Of a stretch of DNA of 64,000 nt, positions 1-8,181 are shown piece after piece. Each line of letters opens with the position of its first letter. Position 1 is the stretch's first letter. The notes under the pieces were generated by a model, which had not been told where the DNA came from, searched no databases, and saw only the letters and a list, made by a program, of their open reading frames with translations. This DNA is from Methyloligella sp050110875 (GTDB lineage: Bacteria; Pseudomonadota; Alphaproteobacteria; Rhizobiales; Methyloligellaceae), in assembly GCA_050110875.1 (NCBI GenBank), contig CP188828.1, forward strand, positions 930,001 to 994,000. The letters run 5' to 3'. Made by a program: the position numbers and the translations under genes.

Positions 1-113
1 GCCTTGGACAAATCGCCATATGGCCGGTCCGACAATTCATCTTATCCCTTTTCAGTCCTGCGCAGCCCGGCTCGGGGCGCCGCACGGCACATCGAATACT
101 GAACGAGGAGGCA

Positions 114-815
114 ATGAAACCCATCCGCATCATCCGCCACCAAGACTGGGTGCCGGCAGGCCATCTCACCGATACTCTGGAGCATCGCGGGCTCCCATAC
201 GAGGTTGTCGCTCTCGATGAAGGGCGGGCCGTTCCTCAGGAGATCGACGACATCTCGGCGCTGGCCTTCCTCGGCTGCAGCCATAGCCTGACCGAGGATG
301 CCGACTGGATGCGGGATGAGATCAAGCTCATTCGGAAGGCGGCCGATGCGGGGCTGCCGATGCTCGGCCATTGCTTCGGCTCGCAGCTCATCAGTGTGGC
401 GTTCGGCGGGAGCGTGGCGCCGATGACGCAGAAGGAGATCGGCTGGCACAGGATCGAGATGGCCGACAACGACGCGGCCAAGGCCTGGTGCGGCGATGCG
501 ACGGATCCGGAGATCCTGATCTGGCACCACGACGCCTTCACGTTGCCCGATGCCGCCGAGCCGCTCTACTCGACGAATTTCTGCCCTGACCAGGCTTTCT
601 CCATCGGCGACAACATCGTCGCGACCGTAGCCCATGTGGAGGTCACGCCGCCCGTGCTGCAGCGATGGCTGGATGTGTATGGCAACGATATCGACCAGAT
701 CTCCGACACTGTGCAGAGCCCAGAGGAAATCCGACGCGATATGGAAGGCCGCTGCCAGCGCATGCACCGGCTGACCGACACGCTCTACGACAAGTGGATC
801 GCGACCTTCGCTTAA
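114..815 (+). CDS. Class I glutamine amidotransferase (GMP-synthase-like GATase domain protein)
   Basis: 233 aa single-domain protein of the class I GATase superfamily, expected to hydrolyse glutamine or a gamma-glutamyl amide in the cytoplasm. The nucleophile elbow is GHCFGS with Cys87, and the partner residues are His174 and Glu176 in AHVEV, which is off the usual QFHPE consensus but keeps both catalytic residues. No synthase domain is attached, so the acceptor is unknown. The start is well supported: GAGGAGG lies six bases upstream of the ATG. It resembles the second GATase of this window (30731-31426) in the GW-x-x-I and H-x-D-x-F-x-LP-D/E segments. It could be a gamma-glutamyl hydrolase of amine catabolism, given the nearby N-methyl amino acid genes, but that is inference. 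Confidence 0.85.
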   Translation: MKPIRIIRHQDWVPAGHLTDTLEHRGLPYEVVALDEGRAVPQEIDDISALAFLGCSHSLTEDADWMRDEIKLIRKAADAGLPMLGHCFGSQLISVAFGGSVAPMTQKEIGWHRIEMADNDAAKAWCGDATDPEILIWHHDAFTLPDAAEPLYSTNFCPDQAFSIGDNIVATVAHVEVTPPVLQRWLDVYGNDIDQISDTVQSPEEIRRDMEGRCQRMHRLTDTLYDKWIATFA

Positions 816-909
816 GGGAAACTCCTCGCCCGGTCCGGCAAGGACCGACGAAATCTCTCTAGCGGCTCCAATGGCTTTCCCACAAGGCCCCGCCGGGCGT
901 CTGCGCACC

Positions 910-950
910 TGGCGCGAAGCGTGGTAGTGAATACGCTTCGCTTCGCGCCA
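910..950. repeat. 12-bp perfect inverted repeat between GATase and MFS genes
   Basis: TGGCGCGAAGCG at 910-921 is the exact reverse complement of CGCTTCGCGCCA at 939-950, with a 17-nt loop. No T-tract follows, so an intrinsic terminator is not clearly indicated. It may be an operator or mRNA hairpin in front of the transporter gene. Confidence 0.5.
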
Positions 951-970
951 CGCAAGGGACGGCCGGCCGG

Positions 971-2302
971 ATGACGGAAAGCGATCAGACGGATACGAGT
1001 GCTGACCAGACGGGGGCCGGCGCCCCACAGAAGGCGGCCGACAAGCAGCTTTCCTTCGCGGCGCTCGGGGCCGGGGCCGGCGGCAATCTGCTCGAGTGGT
1101 ACGATTTCGGCATCTACGGCCTGCTCGCGCCCGTGCTGGCGACCGCCTTCTTTCCGGCCGAGGACCGCATCGCCTCGCTGATCAGCGCCTATGGGCTGTT
1201 CGCGGTCGGCTTCGCCATGCGGCCCGTCGGCGGGCTGGTGCTGGGCCATCTCGGTGACCGGCTCGGCCGGCGCTTCGTGCTGATCTTCTCCGTCGTGCTG
1301 ATGGGGCTGGCGACCACGGCCATCGCGCTGCTGCCGGGCTACGAGACCATCGGGGTGGCCGCGCCGATCCTTCTGCTTCTGTTGCGCCTGGTGCAGGGCT
1401 TCTCGGTGGGCGGGGAGTTCACCGGCTCGGTGAGCTATCTGGTGGAGACGGCGCCGCAGCACCGGCGGGGCTTCGCCGGCAGTTTCGCAAATTTCGGCTC
1501 TACCCTGGGCATGCTGCTGGCCGCAGGGGTAAGCGCCCTGACGGTCACCCTGGCGAGCGAAGAGCAGCTGACGAGCTGGGCGTGGCGGATTCCCTTCCTG
1601 CTGGGCGGGGCGATTGCCCTGGGAGGCTATTTCCTTCGCAGACATATGCGCGAAGACGGACACCGGCCGCCGCAGCCCAGCCTCGACGATCCCCTGCCGC
1701 TGATACAGGCGATCACCAAGGCGCCAGGGGCGATGGTGGCAGCCATCGTGTTCACCTCGGGCTATGGCATCGTGAACTACCTGACCATGGTGTTCTTCCC
1801 GGTCTATGCCAGCGAGTTCGGCGGGATCTGGGAGGCGACGGCGCTGCAATTCAACACGCTGGCCCAGGCCGCGGCGCTGCTGGTCGTGCCGCTGGCGGGG
1901 CTGGCGACGGATCATCTGATCCGCCGGCGGAGCCTGCTGATCGCCGTGTTCCTGGCCGAGGCGATTGCGGCTATCGCCTGTTTCAGCCTGGCGGCGACCG
2001 GCGGCGTCTGGGGCTTTGCCGCAGCTCAGATCGTTTTCGGCATCATGCTCGCCCTGGTGATGGGCACGGCGCCGGCCATGCTGGTGGAGCTGTTCCCCGG
2101 CGCCTATCGCATGAGCGGCTATTCGGTCTCCTTCAATATCGGGATCGGGATCGCCGGCGGCACGGCCCCCATGGTGGCGACCGGGCTGGTGGGGGCAACG
2201 GCAGATCTTCTGGCCCCGGCCTGGTTCCTGATGTTCGGCGCCGTGCTGGCCGCGGCCGGCGCCTACGCCATGCAGGACCGGAGCCGCGAGCCGCTGCACT
2301 GA
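971..2302 (+). CDS. MFS transporter, metabolite:H+ symporter (MHS) family
   Basis: 443 aa inner-membrane secondary transporter. After a polar N-terminus of about 30 residues, the motif NLLEWYDFGIYG opens TM1, which is characteristic of the MHS branch (ProP, ShiA, KgtP relatives). The cytoplasmic loop 2-3 motif GHLGDRLGRR is intact, and the RLVQGFSVGGEF segment of TM4 is also typical of the branch. About twelve hydrophobic segments are visible. The family takes up small metabolites such as osmolytes, dicarboxylates or betaines with protons; the substrate cannot be read from the sequence. It lies 155 bp after the GATase gene and 58 bp before an acyl-CoA synthetase gene on the same strand, so co-transcription with the synthetase and uptake of an organic acid is a reasonable guess. 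Confidence 0.9.
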   Translation: MTESDQTDTSADQTGAGAPQKAADKQLSFAALGAGAGGNLLEWYDFGIYGLLAPVLATAFFPAEDRIASLISAYGLFAVGFAMRPVGGLVLGHLGDRLGRRFVLIFSVVLMGLATTAIALLPGYETIGVAAPILLLLLRLVQGFSVGGEFTGSVSYLVETAPQHRRGFAGSFANFGSTLGMLLAAGVSALTVTLASEEQLTSWAWRIPFLLGGAIALGGYFLRRHMREDGHRPPQPSLDDPLPLIQAITKAPGAMVAAIVFTSGYGIVNYLTMVFFPVYASEFGGIWEATALQFNTLAQAAALLVVPLAGLATDHLIRRRSLLIAVFLAEAIAAIACFSLAATGGVWGFAAAQIVFGIMLALVMGTAPAMLVELFPGAYRMSGYSVSFNIGIGIAGGTAPMVATGLVGATADLLAPAWFLMFGAVLAAAGAYAMQDRSREPLH

Positions 2303-2360
2303 CGCCGCTCGTGCCGCTCGCTCTTGTCAGCCGCCGCGTAAACGCTTAGCAGGCGTGGCC

Positions 2361-3881
2361 ATGGACGCCATCTTCGACCGGGGCGCACCGCCCGCCTGCC
2401 CCGCCCCCTTCAATCTCGCGGCCTATGTGCTGCGCCACGCCCAAGATCTCGGCGAGAAGACCGCCCTCGCGGTGATCTCGCCCGACGGGGCGGATCTGTG
2501 GAGCTATGCAGCCCTCGAGGCGGCGGTGCTGGGAACGGCGCGGGGCTTCCTGGCCGAAGGGCTCCGCCCGGGCGACCGGCTGCTCATGCGGCTCGGCAAC
2601 AGCGTCGAATTCCCGCTCACCTTCCTGGCCGCGCTCGCCGCCGACATCATCCCGGTGCCGACCTCCGCGCAGCTGACGGCTTCGGAGGTGGACAAGATGA
2701 TTGCGGAGGTGGCGCCCAAGCTGATCGTGGCGGAGACGGGGGTCGCAGTGCCGGACAAACCGCCCTGCCCGGTTCTGCCGGCAAGCGAGCTGAACGCGAT
2801 GCACGCACTGCCGCCGGTGGACTATGCCATGGGCGATCCGGAGCGGCCGGGCTATATCATCTACACCTCCGGCACCTCCGGGCAGCCGCGCGCGGTCACC
2901 CATGCCCACCGCGCGATCTGGGCGCGGCGGATGATGTGGAAGGGCTGGTACGGGCTCGAAGAGACCGACCGGCTGCTCCATGCGGGCGCCTTCAACTGGA
3001 CCTATACGCTGGGCACGGGGCTGCTCGATCCCTGGACTATCGGCGCAACCGCGCTGATCCCTGATAGCGGCGTGCCGCCGGACCGGCTGGGCGGGCTGAT
3101 GCAAGAGCATGGGGCGACGCTGTTCGCCGCGGCCCCGGGCGTCTATCGCAAGCTGTTGCGCTTTCGGCTACCGCCATTGCCGGCCCTGCGCCACGGGCTT
3201 TCGGCGGGCGAGAAGATGCCGGACGGGATCCGTGCCGCCTGGGAAGACGCGACGGGAACGCCGATCCACGAGGCGTTCGGCATGTCGGAATGCTCGACCT
3301 TCGTCTCCAGCTCGCCAGGCCATCCCGCACCGCCCGGCACGCTGGGTTATCCGCAAGAGGGGCGCCGGGTGGCGGTGTTGGGGGAAAACGGTCCGGCCGG
3401 CTTCGGCGAGGCGGGCGTGCTCGCGGTGTCGAAACGCGATCCGGGGCTGATGCTCGGCTATTGGGGCGCCGAGGACGAGACGAAGCAGCGATTTTCCGGC
3501 GAGTGGTTCCTGACCGGCGATCACGTCAGCATGGCGGAAGATGGGGCGGTGACCTATCTCGGCCGCACCGACGACATGATCAATGCGGGCGGTATCCGGG
3601 TCTCGCCGATCGAGATCGAGTCGGTGCTGAACGCCCATCCAGAGATCGGCGAAAGCGCAGCCGTCGAGGTCGAAGTGAAAGCCGACACGACGGTGATCGC
3701 AGCGTTCTACATCGCCGACTCCGACATCGAGAAAGAGGCGCTGGAGAGGTTCGCGGCAGAGCGTCTCGCCGCTTATAAATGCCCGCGCCTCTACGTTCGC
3801 GTCGCGGCCATCCCGAAAGGCGCGAACGGCAAGCTGCTGCGCAAGCGTCTCAGGGAAGGGTACGAGCACCGCGAGACTTGA
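2361..3881 (+). CDS. AMP-dependent acyl-CoA synthetase/ligase
   Basis: 506 aa adenylate-forming enzyme that would activate a carboxylic acid to acyl-AMP and then acyl-CoA. The ATP-binding P-loop is YIIYTSGTSGQPRA, followed by the A5 motif region AFGMSECS, the hinge motif LTGDHVSMAEDGAVTYLGRTDD, the GGIRVSPIEIE segment and the C-terminal catalytic lysine region PKGANGKLLRK. Length fits the family. The ATG at 2361 is preferred; an in-frame GTG lies two codons upstream at 2355. The start region has only a weak AGGCG ribosome site. The divergent acid-binding pocket does not allow a substrate call, although the overall layout is closer to short/medium-chain or aryl acid ligases than to long-chain FadD. 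Confidence 0.9.
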   Translation: MDAIFDRGAPPACPAPFNLAAYVLRHAQDLGEKTALAVISPDGADLWSYAALEAAVLGTARGFLAEGLRPGDRLLMRLGNSVEFPLTFLAALAADIIPVPTSAQLTASEVDKMIAEVAPKLIVAETGVAVPDKPPCPVLPASELNAMHALPPVDYAMGDPERPGYIIYTSGTSGQPRAVTHAHRAIWARRMMWKGWYGLEETDRLLHAGAFNWTYTLGTGLLDPWTIGATALIPDSGVPPDRLGGLMQEHGATLFAAAPGVYRKLLRFRLPPLPALRHGLSAGEKMPDGIRAAWEDATGTPIHEAFGMSECSTFVSSSPGHPAPPGTLGYPQEGRRVAVLGENGPAGFGEAGVLAVSKRDPGLMLGYWGAEDETKQRFSGEWFLTGDHVSMAEDGAVTYLGRTDDMINAGGIRVSPIEIESVLNAHPEIGESAAVEVEVKADTTVIAAFYIADSDIEKEALERFAAERLAAYKCPRLYVRVAAIPKGANGKLLRKRLREGYEHRET

Positions 3882-3981
3882 GCTTCACGCCTTGCCGACG
3901 GGCCTCTCTTTTTTCTCAACTTCTCTGTGGAACCCAAGAGGTACGTGCACGTTGCTAGACGAGGCAACCGGAGAGAGTACT

Positions 3982-4239
3982 ATGCTTCATATTCTATGGA
4001 TTATTTTGATCGGTTTCATTGCAGGCGTCATCGCCAAGCTCATTTTGCCGGGCGAGAAATACGAGCCGAAAGGGTTCATTCTCACGACTTTGCTTGGCAT
4101 TGCCGGCGCCTTCGTCGCCACGTATCTCGGCCAAGCCATCGGTTGGTACAGTGCTGAAGATTCCGCAGGATTCATCGGCGCGACGGTGGGTGCGATCATT
4201 GTACTGTTCGTTTGGGGCGTGATTGCGAAACGCGCCTAG
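3982..4239 (+). CDS. GlsB/YeaQ/YmgE family stress-response membrane protein
   Basis: 85 aa, three hydrophobic helices with the family signature GFIAGVIAKLILPG near the N-terminus, a central GILLTT-like helix and a glycine-rich C-terminal helix ending GATVGAIIVLFVWG. This is the transglycosylase-associated-protein family of small inner-membrane proteins, usually general-stress induced; no catalytic role is established. GGAGAG lies seven bases upstream of the ATG at 3982. An open frame continues upstream to 3892, but its translation is not membrane-like and lacks a ribosome site. The gene converges on the Crp/Fnr gene 20 bp downstream. Confidence 0.9.
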   Translation: MLHILWIILIGFIAGVIAKLILPGEKYEPKGFILTTLLGIAGAFVATYLGQAIGWYSAEDSAGFIGATVGAIIVLFVWGVIAKRA

Positions 4240-4259
4240 ACGGCTAAGATCGCAAGGGC

Positions 4260-4988
4260 TCAAAACCCATCCCGCAGGCAGACACGGCGAAGCTGCTCGC
4301 GGTCGATCACCTTGATTCGGCCGTAGCTCTTCTCGATCGATCCCTCCTGCGCGAAGCGCCTGACCACACGCTGCAAGGTCGGAACGGATATGGCTGTCAT
4401 GCGGGCCAGATCGGTCTGCGAGATCGGCAGCCAGCCATCGTCATTGGGCCAGGCATCCAGCTCGAACAGAAGCTTGTCGGCGACGCGTTTGCTCGCCGAC
4501 TGCATGGACAGGTTGGTGATGATCTTGAAGGCGGATTCGAAGTTCTCGTAGGTCAGCTGATAAAAATCCGCGTAGAGAGACGGGGTCTCACGGATTATTC
4601 CTCTCAACTCCTGAATCGGCAGAAGCACCAGGGTGGTCGGCTCGGCAGCCCTAAAGGAAGCGAGACGGGGCCGGTCCGACAGTAGCGCGAGATCGCCGAA
4701 CCAGAACCCCGCCCCGGTCCGGTGCATGACATAGTCCTCGCCATCGCTCCGCGGAAAGGAGCAGTTGAGCGAGCCCCGCACGAGGCCGAACACGCCGGTC
4801 GGCACGTCGCCGATCAGATAGACCGGTTCATCCGTATCGAAATGGCGAAGCTTCGCGATCGACGCCAAGCGCTTTCGCGTCGCCGCGCTCCGCTGGGCAA
4901 ACCAGCCACGCTCCTCGACGATCGTCAGGGCGGCGGCCAGCCGCGTGATCTGGTGATTCAGAGCCGATGAACCATTTCTCGAATTCAT
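4260..4988 (-). CDS. Crp/Fnr family transcriptional regulator
   Basis: 242 aa. An N-terminal cyclic-nucleotide-binding-like beta-roll (about residues 30-150; FDTDEPVYLIGDVPTGVFGLVRGSL is the opening) is joined by a long dimerisation helix to a C-terminal winged helix-turn-helix (ISQTDLARMTAISVPTLQRVVRRF). There is no FNR-type cysteine cluster, so it is not an oxygen-sensing FNR. The cAMP phosphate-binding arginine signature is also not evident, so the ligand is unknown. It is divergent from the HAD phosphatase/arylsulfatase genes across an 86-bp spacer and is a candidate regulator of them. Start taken at the ATG; a TTG sits immediately upstream. Confidence 0.88.
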   Translation of the reverse strand: MNSRNGSSALNHQITRLAAALTIVEERGWFAQRSAATRKRLASIAKLRHFDTDEPVYLIGDVPTGVFGLVRGSLNCSFPRSDGEDYVMHRTGAGFWFGDLALLSDRPRLASFRAAEPTTLVLLPIQELRGIIRETPSLYADFYQLTYENFESAFKIITNLSMQSASKRVADKLLFELDAWPNDDGWLPISQTDLARMTAISVPTLQRVVRRFAQEGSIEKSYGRIKVIDREQLRRVCLRDGF

Positions 4989-5074
4989 CAATCGATCCCA
5001 TCAGATGATCGGTTCTTTGTCATACGCGCAGCGTAATCTGGCAACAACCAAAGGCTGAGGGAGGAACGGAACCC

Positions 5075-6073
5075 ATGGGGTTCATTGCTCGAGCCGTCGC
5101 GCCAGCTGTCATTATGCTGGTCATCGTCCCGTCTGCCTTCGCCGAGACAGATCCCCTCCCCTCTTGGAACGACGGTCCCGCCAAGCAAGCCATCGAAAGC
5201 TTCGTAGAAACGGTGACGGATAAGGACGGTGCGGACTATGTCGCGCCCGACGGCCGCATCGCCGTGTTCGACAATGACGGCACGCTCTGGGTCGAGCACC
5301 CCGCCTACACCCAGCTCGTCTTCGCCATGGACAGAGTGAAAGCCCTGGCGCCCGAACATCCCGAATGGAAAGACAAGCAGCCCTTCAAGGCGGCGCTGGA
5401 GGGCGACATGAAGACCCTCGCGACATTCGGCAAGAAGGGGCTGCTGGAAATCGTCATGGCGACCCATGCGGGCATGACGCCGGCAGCGTTCGAGACGATC
5501 GTCGAGGACTGGCTCGCAGCGGCAAAGCATCCGCGCTTCAAGAAGCCGTACACCGAGTTGGTCTACCAGCCCATGCTGGAGCTGCTCGCCTATCTCCGCG
5601 AGAACGGATTCAAGACCTTCATCGTCTCCGGCGGCGGAATCGAGTTCATGCGCCCCTGGACGGGCCGGGTCTATGGCGTGCCGCCGGATCGCATCGTGGG
5701 CTCCAGCATCAAGACGGAATTTCAGGACAAGGACGGCAAGCCCGAGCTGATGCGTCTGGCGGAGATGAACTTCGTCGATGACGGGCCGGGCAAGCCGGTC
5801 GGCGTCAATCAGCATATCGGGCAGCGGCCGATCGCGGCGTTCGGCAATTCAGACGGCGATCTTCAGATGCTCGCGTGGACCACGGCGGGCGACGGGGCGC
5901 GCTTCGGCCTGATCGTTCACCACACCGATGGGGAGCGGGAGTACGCCTACGACCGGGATACGGCATTCGGCCGCCTGGACAAGGCGCTCGACATGGCGCC
6001 GGCCGAGGGCTGGACCGTGGTCGATATGAAGACCGACTGGAAAGAAATTTTCCCGCCGGAGCCCCAGCCCTAG
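5075..6073 (+). CDS. Secreted HAD-superfamily phosphatase
   Basis: 332 aa. The N-terminal 23 residues form a signal peptide (hydrophobic AVIMLVIVPS then AFA before ETD), so the mature enzyme is periplasmic. HAD motif I is VFDNDGT with nucleophile Asp66 and acid/base Asp68, motif II is FIVSGGG, and motif IV is GNSDGD. The layout resembles phosphoserine-phosphatase-like HADs with a helical cap between motifs I and II. The substrate is unknown; a phosphate monoester is expected. It is 48 bp upstream of a secreted arylsulfatase on the same strand, so the two probably form an operon for scavenging esterified phosphate and sulfate. Confidence 0.87.
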   Translation: MGFIARAVAPAVIMLVIVPSAFAETDPLPSWNDGPAKQAIESFVETVTDKDGADYVAPDGRIAVFDNDGTLWVEHPAYTQLVFAMDRVKALAPEHPEWKDKQPFKAALEGDMKTLATFGKKGLLEIVMATHAGMTPAAFETIVEDWLAAAKHPRFKKPYTELVYQPMLELLAYLRENGFKTFIVSGGGIEFMRPWTGRVYGVPPDRIVGSSIKTEFQDKDGKPELMRLAEMNFVDDGPGKPVGVNQHIGQRPIAAFGNSDGDLQMLAWTTAGDGARFGLIVHHTDGEREYAYDRDTAFGRLDKALDMAPAEGWTVVDMKTDWKEIFPPEPQP

Positions 6074-6121
6074 CGCGGCGAGGTCCGGCAATATTTGCTA
6101 AAAACTAAGGAGGAAGCACCC

Positions 6122-7813
6122 ATGAGCGGCCCACTTAAACGGTATCTATGCGTCACGCTGTCGGTGACGGTGTTGGCGTTTTCCGGGGCGGCCTACGCCC
6201 AATCGGAGACACCGTCCGACCCCACCAAGAAGGAAACTGCAGACGCTAAGAGCGACCGGCCGAACATCCTGCTGATCGTCTCCGATGACACGGGCTGGGG
6301 CGATCTCGGCCCGTATCTCGGCGGCAAGGCCCGCGGCATGCAGACGCCGAATTTCGACAAGCTGGCGAGCGAAGGCATGACCTTCACGAATTTCTACGGC
6401 CAGCCGAGCTGCACGCCGGGCCGTGCGGCGATCCAGACCGGGCGCATTCCGAACCGCTCAGGCATGACCACCGTGGCCTTCCAGGGCCAGGGCGGCGGCC
6501 TGCCGGCGGCGGAGTGGACGCTCGGCTCCGTGCTGAAGAAGGCGGGCTACAACACCTACTTCACCGGCAAGTGGCATCTGGGGGAATCGGACTACGCGCT
6601 GCCGAACGCGCAAGGCTACGACAAGATGAAGTATGCCTTCCTGTATCACCTGAACGCCTACACCTATCCGGATCCGAAGTGGTTCCCCGCGATGGATCCG
6701 AAGGTGCGCGAGATGTTCAAAAAGGTGACCAAGGGCGCGCTCTCCGGCAATGCGGGCGAGCCGGCCAAGCAGGTTTTCGAAGTGAATGGCGAATACGTGG
6801 ATACGCCTGAGAAAGGCGTGGTCGGCATTCCTTATCTCGACGCCTATGTGGAAGAAGCCGCAACCGAGTTCCTCGAGGATGCGGCCAAGTCGGACAAGCC
6901 GTTCTTCATCAACGTGAACTTCATGAAGAACCATCAGCCCAACATGCCCCATCCGGATTTCGAGCATAAGTCGATTTCGAAATCCAAGTATTCGGACTCG
7001 GTCTACGAGCTCGACACCCGGGTGGGCAATCTTCTGAAGAAGCTCGACGAGCTCGGCCTGGCGGAGAACACGATCGTCTTCTACACAGTCGATAACGGCG
7101 CCTGGCAGGATGTCTATCCCGACGCCGGCTATACGCCGTTCCGCGGCACTAAGGGCACTGTCCGCGAGGGCGGCAACCGCGTCCCGGCCATCGTGCGCTG
7201 GCCCGGCAAGATCGCCGAAGGCGTGGTCAGCGACGATATCTCCGGCGGTCTCGACCTGATGGCCACCTTCGCCTCGGTCGCCGGCACCGAGTTGCCCACG
7301 AAGGACCGCGACGGCGAGCCGATCATCTTCGACAGCTACGACATGACCCCGGTCTGGACCGGATCGGGCGAGACGCCTCGGCAGGAGTGGTTCTACTTCA
7401 CGGAGAACGAGCTTTCGCCGGGCGCCGTCCGCTTCCAGCAATACAAGTTCGTCTTCAACATGCGCGGCGACGACGGGCAGCAGACGGGCGGTCTTTCGGT
7501 CGACACCAATCTCGGCTGGAAAGGCGCGGAGAAGTATGTCGCAACCATTCCGCAGCTTTACGACCTGCGGGCCGACCCCCAGGAGCGCTACGACATCTTC
7601 ATGACCAACTTCACCGAACAGAGCTGGGCCGCGATCCTCGGCAACGAGGTGCTGGCCAAGCTCATGAAGACCTATGTGGAGTATCCGCCACGGAAGATGC
7701 AGAGCGAGACCTATACGGGCCCGATCACCCTCTCCGGATATCAGCGTTTCGAATGGGTCCGGAAACAGCTCGAGAAGGACGGGGTGAACATCCCCATGCC
7801 GACGGGCAACTAG
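6122..7813 (+). CDS. Arylsulfatase (type I sulfatase), secreted
   Basis: 563 aa. A signal peptide ends near AYAQ (residues 24-27). The sulfatase signature is CTPGRAAIQTGR with Cys97 as the residue converted to formylglycine and Arg101 as its partner; the metal-binding SDD is at residues 54-56 and a second metal site falls in the VDNGAW segment. It hydrolyses sulfate esters in the periplasm and depends on a formylglycine-generating enzyme, which is not encoded in this window. AAGGAGG eight bases upstream fixes the ATG at 6122; an upstream in-frame TTG at 6095 would place the ribosome site inside the protein. The length is usual for the family and the gene is followed by a terminator. Confidence 0.93.
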   Translation: MSGPLKRYLCVTLSVTVLAFSGAAYAQSETPSDPTKKETADAKSDRPNILLIVSDDTGWGDLGPYLGGKARGMQTPNFDKLASEGMTFTNFYGQPSCTPGRAAIQTGRIPNRSGMTTVAFQGQGGGLPAAEWTLGSVLKKAGYNTYFTGKWHLGESDYALPNAQGYDKMKYAFLYHLNAYTYPDPKWFPAMDPKVREMFKKVTKGALSGNAGEPAKQVFEVNGEYVDTPEKGVVGIPYLDAYVEEAATEFLEDAAKSDKPFFINVNFMKNHQPNMPHPDFEHKSISKSKYSDSVYELDTRVGNLLKKLDELGLAENTIVFYTVDNGAWQDVYPDAGYTPFRGTKGTVREGGNRVPAIVRWPGKIAEGVVSDDISGGLDLMATFASVAGTELPTKDRDGEPIIFDSYDMTPVWTGSGETPRQEWFYFTENELSPGAVRFQQYKFVFNMRGDDGQQTGGLSVDTNLGWKGAEKYVATIPQLYDLRADPQERYDIFMTNFTEQSWAAILGNEVLAKLMKTYVEYPPRKMQSETYTGPITLSGYQRFEWVRKQLEKDGVNIPMPTGN

Positions 7814-7840
7814 GCACACGGCGCAGAGCGCCAGCACCCG

Positions 7841-7877
7841 AAGAGGGCCGGTTCGGCAACGGGCCGGCCTTCTTTTG
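7841..7877 (+). terminator. Rho-independent terminator after the arylsulfatase gene
   Basis: AAGAGGGCCGG pairs with CCGGCCTTCTT (one G-T pair) around a 12-nt loop, ending in TCTTTT. It lies 27 bp after the arylsulfatase stop codon and closes the HAD/arylsulfatase unit. Confidence 0.75.
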
Positions 7878-7973
7878 TTGTGGCAAGAGCCTGCGCATCG
7901 AACGGCGAGACGGTTGCAATTCGCTATCTCGCTCGAAGTGCCGCGTGATAATCTGGAGGTTCCGTTTTCGAAG

Positions 7974-8023
7974 NNNNNNNNNNNNNNNNNNNNNNNNNNN
8001 NNNNNNNNNNNNNNNNNNNNNNN
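7974..8023. other. Assembly gap of exactly 50 undetermined bases
   Basis: A run of 50 N. The round number suggests a placeholder rather than a measured length, so distances across it and any reading frame through it are not meaningful. The 96 bp between the arylsulfatase terminator and the gap contain no recognisable gene. Confidence 0.98.
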
Positions 8024-8112
8024 CCCAATTCGTCAATCTGCCGCCGAACCTCCTTAACAAGCTCGTCCCGGCCGGGGGCGTTTACAAATTCCTCGATATC
8101 CGTCTTTGACAC
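8024..8112 (-). CDS. N-terminal fragment of a gene cut by the assembly gap
   Basis: Reading on the minus strand from a GTG at 8112 gives about 29 codons (starting MSKTDIEEFVNAPGRDELV, ending near QIDELG) before the gap. The start is convincing: AGGGAGG lies six bases upstream of the GTG. The gene begins 69 bp after the FAD oxidoreductase stop and is probably its operon partner. The bases on the far side of the gap do not continue a sensible protein in any frame, so the gap must hide an unknown amount of sequence. The charged helix followed by I-D-E-L-G recalls the start of some glutamine-synthetase-family proteins, but too little remains to claim this. Confidence 0.6.
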
Positions 8113-8181
8113 GGTTTTCCTCCCTTATGGTCCGGCGGCCCCCTTCAGGAGCACCGCCTTCTTTGATTAATTTCGTTGGCG

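Noticed and set aside
812..2299. Minus-strand open frame opposite the MHS transporter (495 codons)
   Set aside because: The plus-strand frame has transporter motifs and about twelve helices; the antisense product is Gln/Arg/His-rich and featureless.
7387..8109. Plus-strand open frame running through the N gap
   Set aside because: It overlaps the arylsulfatase in another frame and is only kept open by undetermined bases.
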